Shown here one piece after another: positions 44,760 to 53,465 of a DNA stretch of 64,000 bases. This DNA is from DATAYA01 sp963754235 (GTDB lineage: Bacteria > Pseudomonadota > Alphaproteobacteria > Acetobacterales > Acetobacteraceae), in assembly GCA_963754235.1 (NCBI GenBank), contig CAVWFK010000010.1:29371-93370 (forward strand), written 5' to 3'. The notes beneath the pieces are model-generated. The model was not told the DNA's origin. It saw only the letters and a list, made by a program, of their open reading frames with translations, and ran no database searches. A program made the position numbers and the translations under genes. Position 1 is the stretch's first letter. Each line of letters begins with the position of its first letter.

Positions 44760-46658
44760 ATGTCCGGCCTGTTCCAGGACCAGCCGCACCCTGTTCCGGA
44801 CGCGGCGCCGCCGCGCGCCGCGCCCGGCGCCTATCGGGTGCTCGCCCGCAAATACCGTCCCGCCCGGTTCGACGACCTGATCGGGCAGGAGGCGATGGTG
44901 CGCATCCTGCGCAACGCCTTCGCGCTCGGCCGCATCGCACACGCCTTCATGCTCACCGGCGTGCGCGGCGTTGGCAAGACCACCACGGCGCGCATCATCG
45001 CCCGTGCGCTCAACTGCATCGGCCCCGATGGCAGCGGCGGCCCCACGCCCGACCCGTGCGGCGTCTGCCCGAACTGTGTTGCGATCCTGGCCGACCGGCA
45101 CCCGGACGTGGTGGAGATGGACGCCGCCTCGCGCACCGGTGTCGATGACGTGCGCGAGATCATCGAGGCGACGCGGTTCCGCCCGATGCAGGCGCGGACC
45201 AAGGTGTTCATTATCGACGAGGTTCACATGCTCTCGCGCAACGCGTTCAACGCGCTGCTCAAGACGCTGGAGGAGCCGCCGCCGCACGTGAAATTCGTGT
45301 TCGCCACCACCGAGGTTCGCAAGGTGCCGGTCACGGTGCTGTCGCGCTGCCAGCGCTTCGACCTGCGCCGCGTCTCGATCGCCGAGCTCACCGCGCATTT
45401 CGCCCGGATCGCCGCGGCCGAGGGCATCAGGGTCGCGCCCGCCGCAATCGAGCTGATCGCGCGCGCCGCCGACGGCTCGGTACGCGACGGTCTGTCGCTG
45501 CTCGACCAGGCGATCGCGGAGGCCGGCGGCGGGGCAACCGAGATCGACGCCGCCCGCATCGCCGACATGCTTGGCCTCGCCGATCGCGGCGCGCTGTTCG
45601 ACCTGTTCGAGGCACTGGTGGCGGGCGATCCGGCTTCAGCCCTCGCCATCACCGATCGCGCCCACGAGCGCGGCGCCGAACTCGGCATGCTGCTCACCGA
45701 CCTGCTGGAGCTCACGCACACGCTCGCGCGGCTGAAATCTGCACCGATATTGCGCAACAGCAATGAATTGCCGGAAGCGGAAAGAACGCGCGGTGCGGCG
45801 CTCGCAGAGCGGCTCTCGGTGCCGACGCTCGGGCGGCTGTGGCAGATGCTGCTCAAGGGTGTCGCCGAGGTGGAGGCGGCGCCGGACCGGCGGGGAGCGG
45901 CGGAGATGGTGCTGATCCGTCTCTGCCACACCGCCGACCTGCCACCGCCGGGCGAACTGGTGCGCCGCCTCGCCGGTGCGCCGGGCGCGCCCGCGCCGCC
46001 CGCCTCATCGCCGCCCGCCTCATCGCCGCCCGCCTCATCGCCGCCCGCCTCATCGCCGCTGGGCGGCGGCGTGCGCGCGCTGGGCGGCGGCGGCGCGCTG
46101 GCCGAGGCAGTGCCGCTTCCGTCCGCGCCCGCCGGGCCGCGCCTCACCGGCTTCAGCGACGTGGTGGCGCTGGCCGCCGAGCAGCGGGAAGCCCTGCTGC
46201 ACGCGCGGCTGGTCCAATCCGTCCATCTGGTCCGGTTCGCGCCGCCGGTGATCGAGCTGCGCCCCGCGCCCGATGCGCCGCGCGACCTTGCGTCGCGGCT
46301 TGCCGCCCTGCTGCTCGCTGCCACCGGCACGCGCTGGACGATCGCGCTCTCGACCGCCGAGGGCGAACCGACGCTCGCGGCCCAGGCCGAGGCGGCGGCA
46401 GCGGCGCGGCGGGACGATGCCGCCGCGCATCCGCTGGTGCGGGCGATCCTCGACGCGTTCCCGGGCGCGCGCATCGAGGAGATCGAGGCAGATGCACCGG
46501 CTCACGCAGCCATCCCCGCCGAGGCCGCGTTCCCCGATATGCCGGAGTTCGCGCCGCTCGATGCCGAGCCGGCGGACGATGTCGACGGACGGGCAAGGGA
46601 CTGGCAGGGCGGGGACTGGCCGGGCAGGGAATGGCGGGACAGGGAATGGCAGGAATGA
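44760..46658 (+). CDS. dnaX: DNA polymerase III subunit gamma/tau
   Basis: 632-residue clamp-loader ATPase. RVLARKYRPARFDDLIGQEA opens the AAA+ domain; P-loop GVRGVGKTTTA is at 67-77; the zinc cysteines lie in NCIGP and CGVCPNC; Walker B region VFIIDEVHMLS and sensor 1 FATTE follow. The C-terminal third is a Pro/Ser linker with a PPASS tandem repeat and a tau-like domain, ending in a Trp/Arg/Asp-rich repetitive tail (DWQGGDWPGREWRDREWQE). The start ATG at 44760 gives the usual short leader. It overlaps the ybaB start. Confidence 0.95.
   Translation: MSGLFQDQPHPVPDAAPPRAAPGAYRVLARKYRPARFDDLIGQEAMVRILRNAFALGRIAHAFMLTGVRGVGKTTTARIIARALNCIGPDGSGGPTPDPCGVCPNCVAILADRHPDVVEMDAASRTGVDDVREIIEATRFRPMQARTKVFIIDEVHMLSRNAFNALLKTLEEPPPHVKFVFATTEVRKVPVTVLSRCQRFDLRRVSIAELTAHFARIAAAEGIRVAPAAIELIARAADGSVRDGLSLLDQAIAEAGGGATEIDAARIADMLGLADRGALFDLFEALVAGDPASALAITDRAHERGAELGMLLTDLLELTHTLARLKSAPILRNSNELPEAERTRGAALAERLSVPTLGRLWQMLLKGVAEVEAAPDRRGAAEMVLIRLCHTADLPPPGELVRRLAGAPGAPAPPASSPPASSPPASSPPASSPLGGGVRALGGGGALAEAVPLPSAPAGPRLTGFSDVVALAAEQREALLHARLVQSVHLVRFAPPVIELRPAPDAPRDLASRLAALLLAATGTRWTIALSTAEGEPTLAAQAEAAAAARRDDAAAHPLVRAILDAFPGARIEEIEADAPAHAAIPAEAAFPDMPEFAPLDAEPADDVDGRARDWQGGDWPGREWRDREWQE
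45996..46055 (+). repeat. 15-bp in-frame tandem repeat, four copies
   Basis: CCGCCCGCCTCATCG is repeated four times without mismatch in the linker of dnaX and encodes Pro-Pro-Ala-Ser-Ser units. The frame is preserved whatever the copy number. Confidence 0.92.
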
Positions 46659-46978
46659 AGAATCTCTCCGGCCTGATGAAGCAGGCCAGCGCCATGCAGG
46701 CCAAGATGCAGGAATTGCAGGCGAAGCTCGAGGCGGTCGAGATCGAGGGTGGTGCCGGCGCCGGCCTCGTCCACGTCACCATCAGCGGCAAGGGCGAGCT
46801 CAAGCGGCTCAAGATCGACCCCAAGCTGATTGACCCGGCCGAGGTTGAAATGCTGGAAGATTTGGTTGTTGCGGCCCATGCCGACGCCAGGCGCAAGCTC
46901 GAGGCGGTGACCGCCGAGGAGATGCAGAAGGTCGCAGGCGGCCTCAACCTGCCGCCTGGCATGACCCTGCCCTTCTAG
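46655..46978 (+). CDS. ybaB: YbaB/EbfC nucleoid-associated protein
   Basis: 107-residue small DNA-binding protein: NLSGLMKQASAMQAKMQELQ (helical tweezers), then VHVTISGKGELKRLKIDPKL and EMLEDLVVAAHADARRKLEA, full family length. Homodimers bind duplex DNA and are linked genetically to recR and dnaX. The ATG at 46655 overlaps the dnaX stop (ATGA); an in-frame ATG at 46646 is a possible earlier start. It precedes recR by 18 bp. Confidence 0.95.
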   Translation: MKNLSGLMKQASAMQAKMQELQAKLEAVEIEGGAGAGLVHVTISGKGELKRLKIDPKLIDPAEVEMLEDLVVAAHADARRKLEAVTAEEMQKVAGGLNLPPGMTLPF

Positions 46979-46996
46979 GGGCGATGCGACCGCGCG

Positions 46997-47593
46997 ATGG
47001 GTGGCCCCGAGGTCGAGCGCCTGATCGCGTTGCTGTCGCGCCTGCCCGGGCTTGGTCCGCGCAGCGCGCGGCGGGCGGCGCTGCGGCTGCTGCAGGCGCC
47101 CGAGGCGCGGATGCTGCCGCTCGCGTCGGCACTGGAGGAGGCGGCGCGCGCGGTGCGCCCGTGCAGCCGATGCGGCAATCTCGACAGCCGCGACCCGTGC
47201 GCGATCTGCGCCGATCCGGGGCGCGACCGCACCCTGATCTGCGTCGTCGAGGGGGTCGCCGATCTGTGGGCGCTGGAGCGGGCCGGCGTGCACCGCGGCC
47301 GCTATCACGTGCTCGGCGGCACGCTCTCGGCGCTGGACGGAGTGGGTCCCGACGATCTCAATCTGGCGCCGCTACTGGCCCGGATCGCGGAAGGGGAGGT
47401 GCACGAGGTGATCCTGGCGCTGGGTGCCACGGTGGAAGGGGCAAGCACCGCGCACTGGCTCGCCGAGCGGCTGGCACCGTCGGGCGTGCGGCTGACGCGG
47501 CTCGCGCAGGGGGTGCCGATCGGCGGCGCGCTCGACGTGCTAGACGAGGGCACGCTGGCAACCGCGCTGCGGGCGCGGCGACCGGTGGGTTAG
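46997..47593 (+). CDS. recR: Recombination mediator RecR
   Basis: 198-residue RecR of the RecFOR gap-repair pathway. The HhH region LIALLSRLPGLGPRSARRAA, the four-cysteine zinc finger (CSRCGNLDSRDPCAIC) and the Toprim strand ICVVEGVADLWALE, then YHVLGGTLSALDGVGPDDL are all present. Last gene of the ffs-dnaX-ybaB-recR run; lexA follows with its own regulated promoter. Confidence 0.96.
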   Translation: MGGPEVERLIALLSRLPGLGPRSARRAALRLLQAPEARMLPLASALEEAARAVRPCSRCGNLDSRDPCAICADPGRDRTLICVVEGVADLWALERAGVHRGRYHVLGGTLSALDGVGPDDLNLAPLLARIAEGEVHEVILALGATVEGASTAHWLAERLAPSGVRLTRLAQGVPIGGALDVLDEGTLATALRARRPVG

Positions 47594-47639
47594 CGCCGCC
47601 CCGCCCCCAGGCAATCCATCGAGCAAACGATACGCCCCC

Positions 47640-47669
47640 TTGACGAACCGGCGCGAACCTTCCTAGAAC
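47640..47669 (+). promoter_or_regulatory. lexA promoter with LexA box
   Basis: A direct repeat GAAC-N7-GAAC (47655-47658 and 47666-47669) is the alphaproteobacterial LexA operator. It overlaps a sigma70-like promoter, TTGACG at 47640-47645 and TAGAAC at 47664-47669 with an 18-bp spacer, so LexA binding would block its own transcription. An extra GAAC at 47645 is spaced by six bases and is probably incidental. Confidence 0.8.
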
Positions 47670-47734
47670 AAATCCTGGTTGCCGGTTTGTTCGCCAGCTT
47701 TCGCGACTCGCTGCCGCAGAGGAAAAGGGGCGCC

Positions 47735-48457
47735 ATGCTGACCCGCAAGCAGCACGAGCTGCTGATCTACATCGACCGCCACTTGCACGAGACCGGCTTC
47801 TCGCCGAGCTTCGAGGAGATGAAGCAGGCGCTGAAGCTGCGCAGCAAGTCGGGCATCCACCGGCTGATCTCGGCCTTGGAGGAGCGCGGGTTCCTGCGCC
47901 GCCGCCACCACCGGGCGCGCGCGCTGGAGGTGGTGCGGCTGCCGGAGGACCTCGCCACCCGCCAGGTCGAGCCGGCCGCCCCCGTGGCTGCGCGCGAGGC
48001 CAGCTTCGTACCGAACGTGATCCGCGGCGATTTCTCGGCGCGGCTGCCTGGCGTGCGCGCCGCCGCCGAGGCGGGAGCGGTGGAGCTGCCGCTCTATGGC
48101 CGCATCGCCGCCGGCCAGCCGATCGAGGCGCTACGCGACACCAGCACGCAGATCGAGGTGCCGATGGCGCTGATCGGCGGCGGCGAGCACTACGCCCTGG
48201 AGGTCGCGGGTGATTCGATGGTCGACGCCGGCATCCTCGACGGCGACACCGCGATCATCCGCCGGATGGAGACTGCGGAGAACGGGCAGATCGTGGTCGC
48301 CCTGATCGACGGCAGCGAGGTGACGTTGAAGCGCCTGCGCCGGCGCGGCGCATCGATCGCGCTCGAGCCGGCCAATCCGCGCCACGAGATCCGCATCTTC
48401 CCTGCCGACCGGGTGCGGGTGCAGGGCCGGCTGGTGGCGTTGCTGCGGCGATACTGA
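47735..48457 (+). CDS. lexA: SOS-response repressor LexA
   Basis: 240-residue LexA: winged HTH at the N-terminus (MLTRKQHELLIYIDRHLHET, then KQALKLRSKSGIHRLISALE), linker, and the S24 autoprotease domain with the Ala126-Gly127 cleavage site in GRIAAGQ, catalytic S161 in AGDSMVDAG and K199 in EVTLKR. Length and motifs are those of alphaproteobacterial LexA. A LexA box 66 bp upstream indicates autoregulation. Confidence 0.97.
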   Translation: MLTRKQHELLIYIDRHLHETGFSPSFEEMKQALKLRSKSGIHRLISALEERGFLRRRHHRARALEVVRLPEDLATRQVEPAAPVAAREASFVPNVIRGDFSARLPGVRAAAEAGAVELPLYGRIAAGQPIEALRDTSTQIEVPMALIGGGEHYALEVAGDSMVDAGILDGDTAIIRRMETAENGQIVVALIDGSEVTLKRLRRRGASIALEPANPRHEIRIFPADRVRVQGRLVALLRRY

Positions 48458-48649
48458 GCGCGCCGCACTGGTGCCCACGGTCCCACCCCGCGCAGCGACC
48501 GGCCATCTGCCTATCGCGCACCGGCCATCATTCGTGTCGCGCTACAACCTCCTCTGCGTCGCGGAGCTTTGGCGGATCAGAGCGTGTGTCGCGATGGACA
48601 ACGTAGTGCTGCCCGCTGACGAGCGCATCTGAACTCTGCAGCCAGTCCG

Positions 48650-48670
48650 TCCACTAATATATTAGGTGGT
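48650..48670. terminator. AT-rich palindrome at the 3' end of the iron permease gene
   Basis: CCACTAATATATTAGGTGG is a near-perfect inverted repeat overlapping the stop codon of the permease gene. The central TAATATATTA is unusual in this GC-rich DNA. It may act as a terminator or as a protein site; no T-run follows. Confidence 0.4.
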
Positions 48671-49510
48671 ACGCGGCGCAGAGGCGCCCGCACCGGACGC
48701 CTGGCGGCCGCGCAGCACGCGGTCGGCAAGCAGCAGGCCGGCCAGCACGACCGCCCAGGCCGTGAGCTGCACCCCCATCGGCCGGTCGGAGTAGCCGACC
48801 AGCGCCTGCAAGGCGCGGCCGGCAAGGCTGCTCGACGGCAACAGCCATGAGGTGTTCCAGAGCTGCCAGCCGAAGGCCGGGATCAGGTTCGCGCCGGCCA
48901 GCAGCGCCGCCGCCTGCCCCGCCATGCCGGCGGCGAGCAGCGCGATCAGCGTCGTGGTGACGCCAAACAGATGGCGCAGCGGGATTGCGAGCAGGCCGAG
49001 ATAGAGCGCCCACGAAACCGCAGCCCCGCCAAGGATGCCGAGCATGACGCCGCCGAGCAGCGCCGCCGCACCGGCGCCGGAGCCGGCAGCGATGCCGGTC
49101 AGGAACAGCACAACCTCACTGCCCTCGCGCAGCACCGCGACGCCGACCACGATCCCGAGCGCGGCAAGCGATCGCTCTCCGGTCGCGACGGCTTGGCCCA
49201 CGGAGGCAATCTGCTTGGCGATCTGCCGGCCGTGGACCGCCATCCACAGATTGTGCCAGGCGAGCATTCCGACCGCGACGATCAACACCGCGGCGTCGAA
49301 CACCTCCTGCCCACTACCCTCCATCGCCTGCGTCAGCGCCCCTGCGAACGCCGCGAGCAGCCCCGCGCCGGCGAGACCACCGGCCAGCCCGCCGATGATC
49401 CACCGCATCCGGCCCGGCAGCCCCTTGGTCGCGGCCAGCACGACGCCGACGATCAGGCCGGCCTCCAGCACCTCGCGAAAGACGATCAGAGCGCTTGCCA
49501 GCATCGGCAT
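48662..49510 (-). CDS. FTR1/EfeU-family high-affinity iron permease
   Basis: 282-residue membrane protein with seven predicted helices and the two REXXE iron-binding motifs characteristic of FTR1/EfeU: R12-E16 in FREVLEAGL and R128-E132 in LREGSEVVL. It transports iron across the inner membrane, with oxidation by a partner. The start ATG overlaps the stop of the cupredoxin gene (TAATG), so the two are coupled. An EfeB-type peroxidase gene is not present here. Confidence 0.93.
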   Translation of the reverse strand: MPMLASALIVFREVLEAGLIVGVVLAATKGLPGRMRWIIGGLAGGLAGAGLLAAFAGALTQAMEGSGQEVFDAAVLIVAVGMLAWHNLWMAVHGRQIAKQIASVGQAVATGERSLAALGIVVGVAVLREGSEVVLFLTGIAAGSGAGAAALLGGVMLGILGGAAVSWALYLGLLAIPLRHLFGVTTTLIALLAAGMAGQAAALLAGANLIPAFGWQLWNTSWLLPSSSLAGRALQALVGYSDRPMGVQLTAWAVVLAGLLLADRVLRGRQASGAGASAPRTT

Positions 49511-49860
49511 TACTTTCCCCCTTCGGCGGTCAAAATGCCCTTGGCTTGGTCCGGATGATAGTCGCCGAAGAATTTGTAGGTGCCCGGCTGCAACGGCCCG
49601 ACGAATACCCGGATCGTGCTACCCGGCACGACGATCTTCTCGACCCGCAGGTCGCCACTCTCAAACTCCTCCGGGGTCGGGTCGTTGTTCGTCACCTCGA
49701 TCGGCACCCGCCGGCCGGCCGGCACCGTGACATGCTCCGGCTGGAAATGATGGTCCTTGATCGTGAGATGGACCGGATCGGCCGCGGCGGCCGGAACCGC
49801 CGCCAGCGCCAGCAGCGGCAGGGCGGCGAGCAGGCGGCGAAGCGGTGGTCTCGACGACAT
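49510..49860 (-). CDS. Periplasmic cupredoxin-like protein (EfeO N-domain type)
   Basis: 116-residue exported protein: signal peptide LRRLLAALPLLALAAVPAAA, then a single cupredoxin fold (VHLTIKDHHFQPEHVTVPAG, then EVTNNDPTPEEFESGD and FVGPLQPGTYKFFGDYHP). This matches the cupredoxin domain found in EfeO and in stand-alone iron-uptake partners of FTR1 permeases. ATG at 49860 gives a complete signal peptide. It is first in the two-gene operon, downstream of a Fur-like palindrome. Confidence 0.85.
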   Translation of the reverse strand: MSSRPPLRRLLAALPLLALAAVPAAAADPVHLTIKDHHFQPEHVTVPAGRRVPIEVTNNDPTPEEFESGDLRVEKIVVPGSTIRVFVGPLQPGTYKFFGDYHPDQAKGILTAEGGK

Positions 49861-49893
49861 CGGCGGGGACTCCGTCAGGGTGGTTGGCCGGGC

Positions 49894-49924
49894 GTTGCTA
49901 GTGCGAGTGATTCGCAATAGCAAC
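49894..49924 (-). promoter_or_regulatory. Fur-type operator upstream of the iron-uptake pair
   Basis: A 31-bp inverted repeat GTTGCTAGTGCGA-GTGAT-TCGCAATAGCAAC, with 12 of 13 arm positions matching, lies 34 bp upstream of the cupredoxin ATG. The TGCGA..TCGCA core resembles alphaproteobacterial Fur boxes. Iron-dependent repression of the cupredoxin-FTR1 operon is inferred. Confidence 0.7.
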
Positions 49925-49992
49925 CCCCAATATTGCTCCCGAGACCCCGCGATGCGCGCTCCGGCCGCTGCGGCGAAGGATGCCGGACGGCG

Positions 49993-50394
49993 CTATTTCT
50001 TCGAGCCGTCGGCGTTGAACTGCTCCAGGTAGGCGATCACGTTCTGCCGGTCCTGTTCGTTCGGCAGTCCGGGGAAGATCATCTTCGTGCCGGGCACCAC
50101 TTTTTGCGGGTTGGCCAGGTACTTACCCAGTTCCTCCGGGGTCCAGGTGATGCCGGAGCTCTTGTTGGCGCTGGAGTAGTCAAAGCCGGAATAGGTTCCC
50201 GCCTTGCGCCCGACCACGCCGTTCAGCACCGGGCCGACCGCGTTCTTTGCCCCCGGCCCGATCTGATGGCAGGCGCGGCAGATCACCGCCGTCTTCTCGC
50301 CGGCAGCGGCGTCGCCGGCGGCCCGGGCTTGGGTAAACGCCGAGGCCACGAGTGCCGCCGCAAGGGCGGAACCGAGCAGGACGGAACGGATCAC
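49993..50394 (-). CDS. Class I c-type cytochrome
   Basis: 133-residue periplasmic monoheme cytochrome: signal peptide SVLLGSALAAALVASAFTQA, heme motif C39-R-A-C42-H43, and Met ligand M105 in PGTKMIFPGL. YSSANKSSGITWTPEELGKY is typical of cytochrome c2/c550-like soluble carriers. The start is GTG at 50394 behind a GGGGGG ribosome site, which yields a normal signal peptide. It could serve respiratory or methanol/alcohol dehydrogenase electron transfer; nothing in the context decides. Confidence 0.93.
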   Translation of the reverse strand: MIRSVLLGSALAAALVASAFTQARAAGDAAAGEKTAVICRACHQIGPGAKNAVGPVLNGVVGRKAGTYSGFDYSSANKSSGITWTPEELGKYLANPQKVVPGTKMIFPGLPNEQDRQNVIAYLEQFNADGSKK

Positions 50395-50578
50395 GAAACC
50401 CCCCTCGCCCGCTGCGGGGCGTTGTTGTCGATCTGACTCGGCGGAACTTTCCCCGCCCGCCCCGCACCGTGTCAACGCGCGACGTGGCCGATGGTGCCGC
50501 ATTGGGAAGGCTGGCGCCCCGGGGGCAAGCGCACGCAGAGTCCGTGCAAATCAGCAGGCATAAGGAAGCGGCTTTTCG

Positions 50579-51534
50579 ATGCGCATCCTGATTTTGGGCG
50601 CAGGCGCCCTCGGCGGCTACTTCGGAGGGCGGCTGATCGAGGGAGGCATGGCGGAGCAGGTTGCATTCCTGGCGCGACCCGGCCGCAAGGCCCAGCTCGA
50701 CCATGACGGGCTCATAATCGAGAGCCCAGCGGCGGGCGACCTCCGGGTGAAACCGGTGCAAACATTGCTCCAAGAGGACGCGCACCCTGGCTGGGACGTG
50801 GTGCTGATGACCTGCAAAGCGTACCGATCTTGAGGACGCGATCGCGGCCGTTCACCCCGCAGTGGACAGGCGAACAGCGGTGCTGCCGGTGCTCAACGGC
50901 GTGTCCCATATTGAGCGACTTGAGGAGGCGTTCGGGGCCGGCCACGTCCTCGGCGGGCTCGCCCAAGTCTCCGCCACGCTGACGCCCACAGGGGTGGTGC
51001 GCCATCTGACGCCCCACAACAAGTTCATCTTCGGCGAACTAGACGGGCGCATGAGCGAACGTGTGCTGGCGCTCAAGGCCAGTTTTGGTGGCGCCCCGGT
51101 CGAGGCAGAGGCCGTCAGTGATGTCCGGGGCCAGATGTGGGAAAAGCTCGTTGGCCTCGGGTACTCTCGCGGCGGCGACGGTATTGATGCGTGCGAATAT
51201 CGGAGAGATCGCTCGCGTGCCGGGCGGCGTGGCGCTGATGGAGCGGCTGCTGGAACGCAGCGTAGCAGCTGCAAAGGCCCACGGCCACCCTGTGCGGCCG
51301 GCTGTCTTGGAAGGCTTCTTTCGCCCGCTGCTCCGAGACACGAGCTCGCTCCTCGTTGCCTCGATGCTGCGTGACCTGGAGGCTGGGGAGCGCGTCGAAG
51401 CCGACCACATTCTCGGCTTCATGCTCAATTCTGTTCGCCGCGCGGGCGCGCCTGACGAGTTGCATGAAGCAGCGTACCTGCATGCCAAGGCCTATGAGAA
51501 CCGTCGCTGTGGCGGGCGCCTCCCGCTATCCTGA
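50579..51534 (+). pseudogene. 2-dehydropantoate 2-reductase family, two frameshifts
   Basis: ApbA/PanE-like ketopantoate reductase split across three frames: LILGAGALGGYFGGRLIEGG to VVLMTCKAY (50579-50823), then DLEDAIAAVHPAV, VLPVLNGVSHIERLEEAFGA to MWEKLVGL (50826-51160), then TLAAATVLMRANIGEIARVP and DHILGFMLNSVRRAGAPDEL to 51534. An extra C near 50824 and an indel near 51163 would restore one protein of about 315 residues. As sequenced it stops after 84 residues. Confidence 0.85.
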
Positions 51535-51567
51535 CAACGAAGGGCGGACTCTCGGAGCAGGCGCCCT

Positions 51568-53367
51568 GTGACGAGAGAGGGGCCTTACGTGGACAAGCGC
51601 GGACACGGCGGGGGGCAACGGCGACTGGCAGCCATCTTGGCAGCCGACGTCGCGGGCTATTCGCGCCAGATCGCACTTGACGAAGCGGGCGCGCTGGCTC
51701 GGCTGCGAAACGCCCGCATTGAGGTGCTTGATCCGCTTGTAGCTGCACACGGCGGGCGCGTCTTCAAGGCCATGGGCGACGGGTTCCTGGTCGAGTTCCC
51801 GAGCGCGGTCGAAGCACTGCGCTGCGCCCTGGCCTTCCAAGGCTGCATCGGTGAGCGCAACGCCGCCCTTCCCAAAACGGAGCGTCTCTCTTTCCGTCTC
51901 GGCCTGCATCAGGGCGACGTGGTGATGGCCGAGGATGGCGACGTGCTCGGCGACGGGGTGAATATCGCTGCCCGGCTCGAGCGGTTGGCCGAGCCGGACG
52001 GCATTGTGATTTCGGCACGGGTGCGCGAGGACGTGGTCGGCAAGCTTGCGCTCGAGACTGAGGACTCGGGCGAGTGCGTGCTGAAGAACATTCCGCAGCC
52101 CGTGCGCCTGTTCCGCCTTCGCTTGGGTGCGAGCCCGGGCACCGCCGAGCCGCCTCGGCCGCCACTCCCATTACCGCAGAAGCCCTTCCTTGTCGTGCTG
52201 CCCTTCCAGAACATGTCCGGCGATCCGGAGCAGGAGTACTTCGCCGACGGCATCACCGAGGAACTGACCACAGCTCTGTCGCGCGTGCGGTGGTTTTTCA
52301 TCATCGCCCGCAACACGGCCTTCACCTACAAGGGCCGCGCCGTAGATGTGCGCCAGGTCGGGCGGGAGTTGGGCGTGCGCTACGTGCTTGAGGGCAGCGT
52401 ACGAAAGTCCGGCAATCGCGTGCGCATTACTGGTCAGCTAGTCGAGGCCGAGACAAGAAACCATATCTGGGCCCACCGGTTCGACGATGAGTTAGCCGAT
52501 ATCTTCGCTCTTCAAGACCGGGTGGCCGGGGCAGTAGCTGGTGCGATCGAGCCCAGCCTTCGTGAAGCTGAAATTGAGCGCGTGCGGCGTAAGCCCACCG
52601 AAAGCCTGGATGCCTACGATTATTACCTGCGTGCTCTGCCGCAGTTCTATGCTCTTACGGCTGAAAGTGCAGATGAAGCGCTCACGCTATTTCGAAGCGC
52701 GATTGCGCTGGACCCCGACTTTGCACCGGCCAAGGCTCGCGCGGCATTCTGCCAAGCGATGCGGGTCGTTCAAGGGCAGGACAGCCCTGGCGACGGCGAG
52801 GAAGGAGTTCGACTTGCGCAGGAGGCAATAGCATCTGGTCCTGACGACCCAGCTACGCTGGCGTGGGCAGCGGCCGTTCTCGCATACCCTGGTTGGGATC
52901 ATGGGTCCGCACTCGCTGCAGCCGAAAGAGCAGTCACGCTGAACCCCAACTCGGCGGAGGCGCAGCTCGCTGTTGGCTGGATCAACGTCTGGCTATGCCG
53001 TCCGGGGATCGCGGTCACGCATCTAGAGCATGCGCTCCGTCTCAGCCCACTTGGCCCAGACGTGCCACATGCCTTGAGCGGTCTTGCAGTCGCCTATCTC
53101 ATTGCCGGTAAGCATCAGATGGCACTTGACGCAAGCCTGAAAGTGCTTCAGCAGCGGCCCACTTGGGTCACAGCGCATCGCGCAACAGTAACTGCGCTCT
53201 CCTTCCTGGGCAGGCGTGAAGAAGCAGCGGTAGCGGCGCTCCGATATCGAGAGATTGCCCCGGCGTCGGCCCGGGTCTTTGCCGAGCGCGAACGCCGGCT
53301 GTTTGTCGATGCCGGGTTTGTCCGCGCCCGCAGTCACGCACTGCGCGAGGCAGGATTACCGGAATGA
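51568..53367 (+). CDS. Class III adenylate/guanylate cyclase with TolB-like and TPR regions
   Basis: 599-residue multidomain protein. Residues ~18-190 form a class III cyclase catalytic domain with metal aspartates in LAADVAGYSR and FKAMGDGFLVEF and the later GDGVNIAARLE segment. Residues ~205-330 have the TolB/FlgO-like fold (LVVLPFQNMSGDPEQEYFAD, YVLEGSVRKSGNRVRITGQL). The C-terminal ~250 residues are TPR repeats (ALTLFRSAIALDPDFAPAKA, AERAVTLNPNSAEAQLAVGW). This architecture is common and expanded in rhizobia and relatives; it is soluble. GTG start at 51568; a GTG at 51589 is also possible. Confidence 0.88.
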   Translation: MTREGPYVDKRGHGGGQRRLAAILAADVAGYSRQIALDEAGALARLRNARIEVLDPLVAAHGGRVFKAMGDGFLVEFPSAVEALRCALAFQGCIGERNAALPKTERLSFRLGLHQGDVVMAEDGDVLGDGVNIAARLERLAEPDGIVISARVREDVVGKLALETEDSGECVLKNIPQPVRLFRLRLGASPGTAEPPRPPLPLPQKPFLVVLPFQNMSGDPEQEYFADGITEELTTALSRVRWFFIIARNTAFTYKGRAVDVRQVGRELGVRYVLEGSVRKSGNRVRITGQLVEAETRNHIWAHRFDDELADIFALQDRVAGAVAGAIEPSLREAEIERVRRKPTESLDAYDYYLRALPQFYALTAESADEALTLFRSAIALDPDFAPAKARAAFCQAMRVVQGQDSPGDGEEGVRLAQEAIASGPDDPATLAWAAAVLAYPGWDHGSALAAAERAVTLNPNSAEAQLAVGWINVWLCRPGIAVTHLEHALRLSPLGPDVPHALSGLAVAYLIAGKHQMALDASLKVLQQRPTWVTAHRATVTALSFLGRREEAAVAALRYREIAPASARVFAERERRLFVDAGFVRARSHALREAGLPE

Positions 53368-53465
53368 GTCCTGCGCTTGCGGCCGTGCTATTCCGTTGCG
53401 CCCGCCTTCGGTTGCGGGCGCTTCGGGTTGGCCCGGCTGGCCGCCGCAGCACGCCACCGGAGAGA

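Noticed and set aside
47594..47734. tRNA or riboswitch upstream of lexA
   Set aside because: No cloverleaf or conserved riboswitch core; the space is explained by the LexA-regulated promoter.
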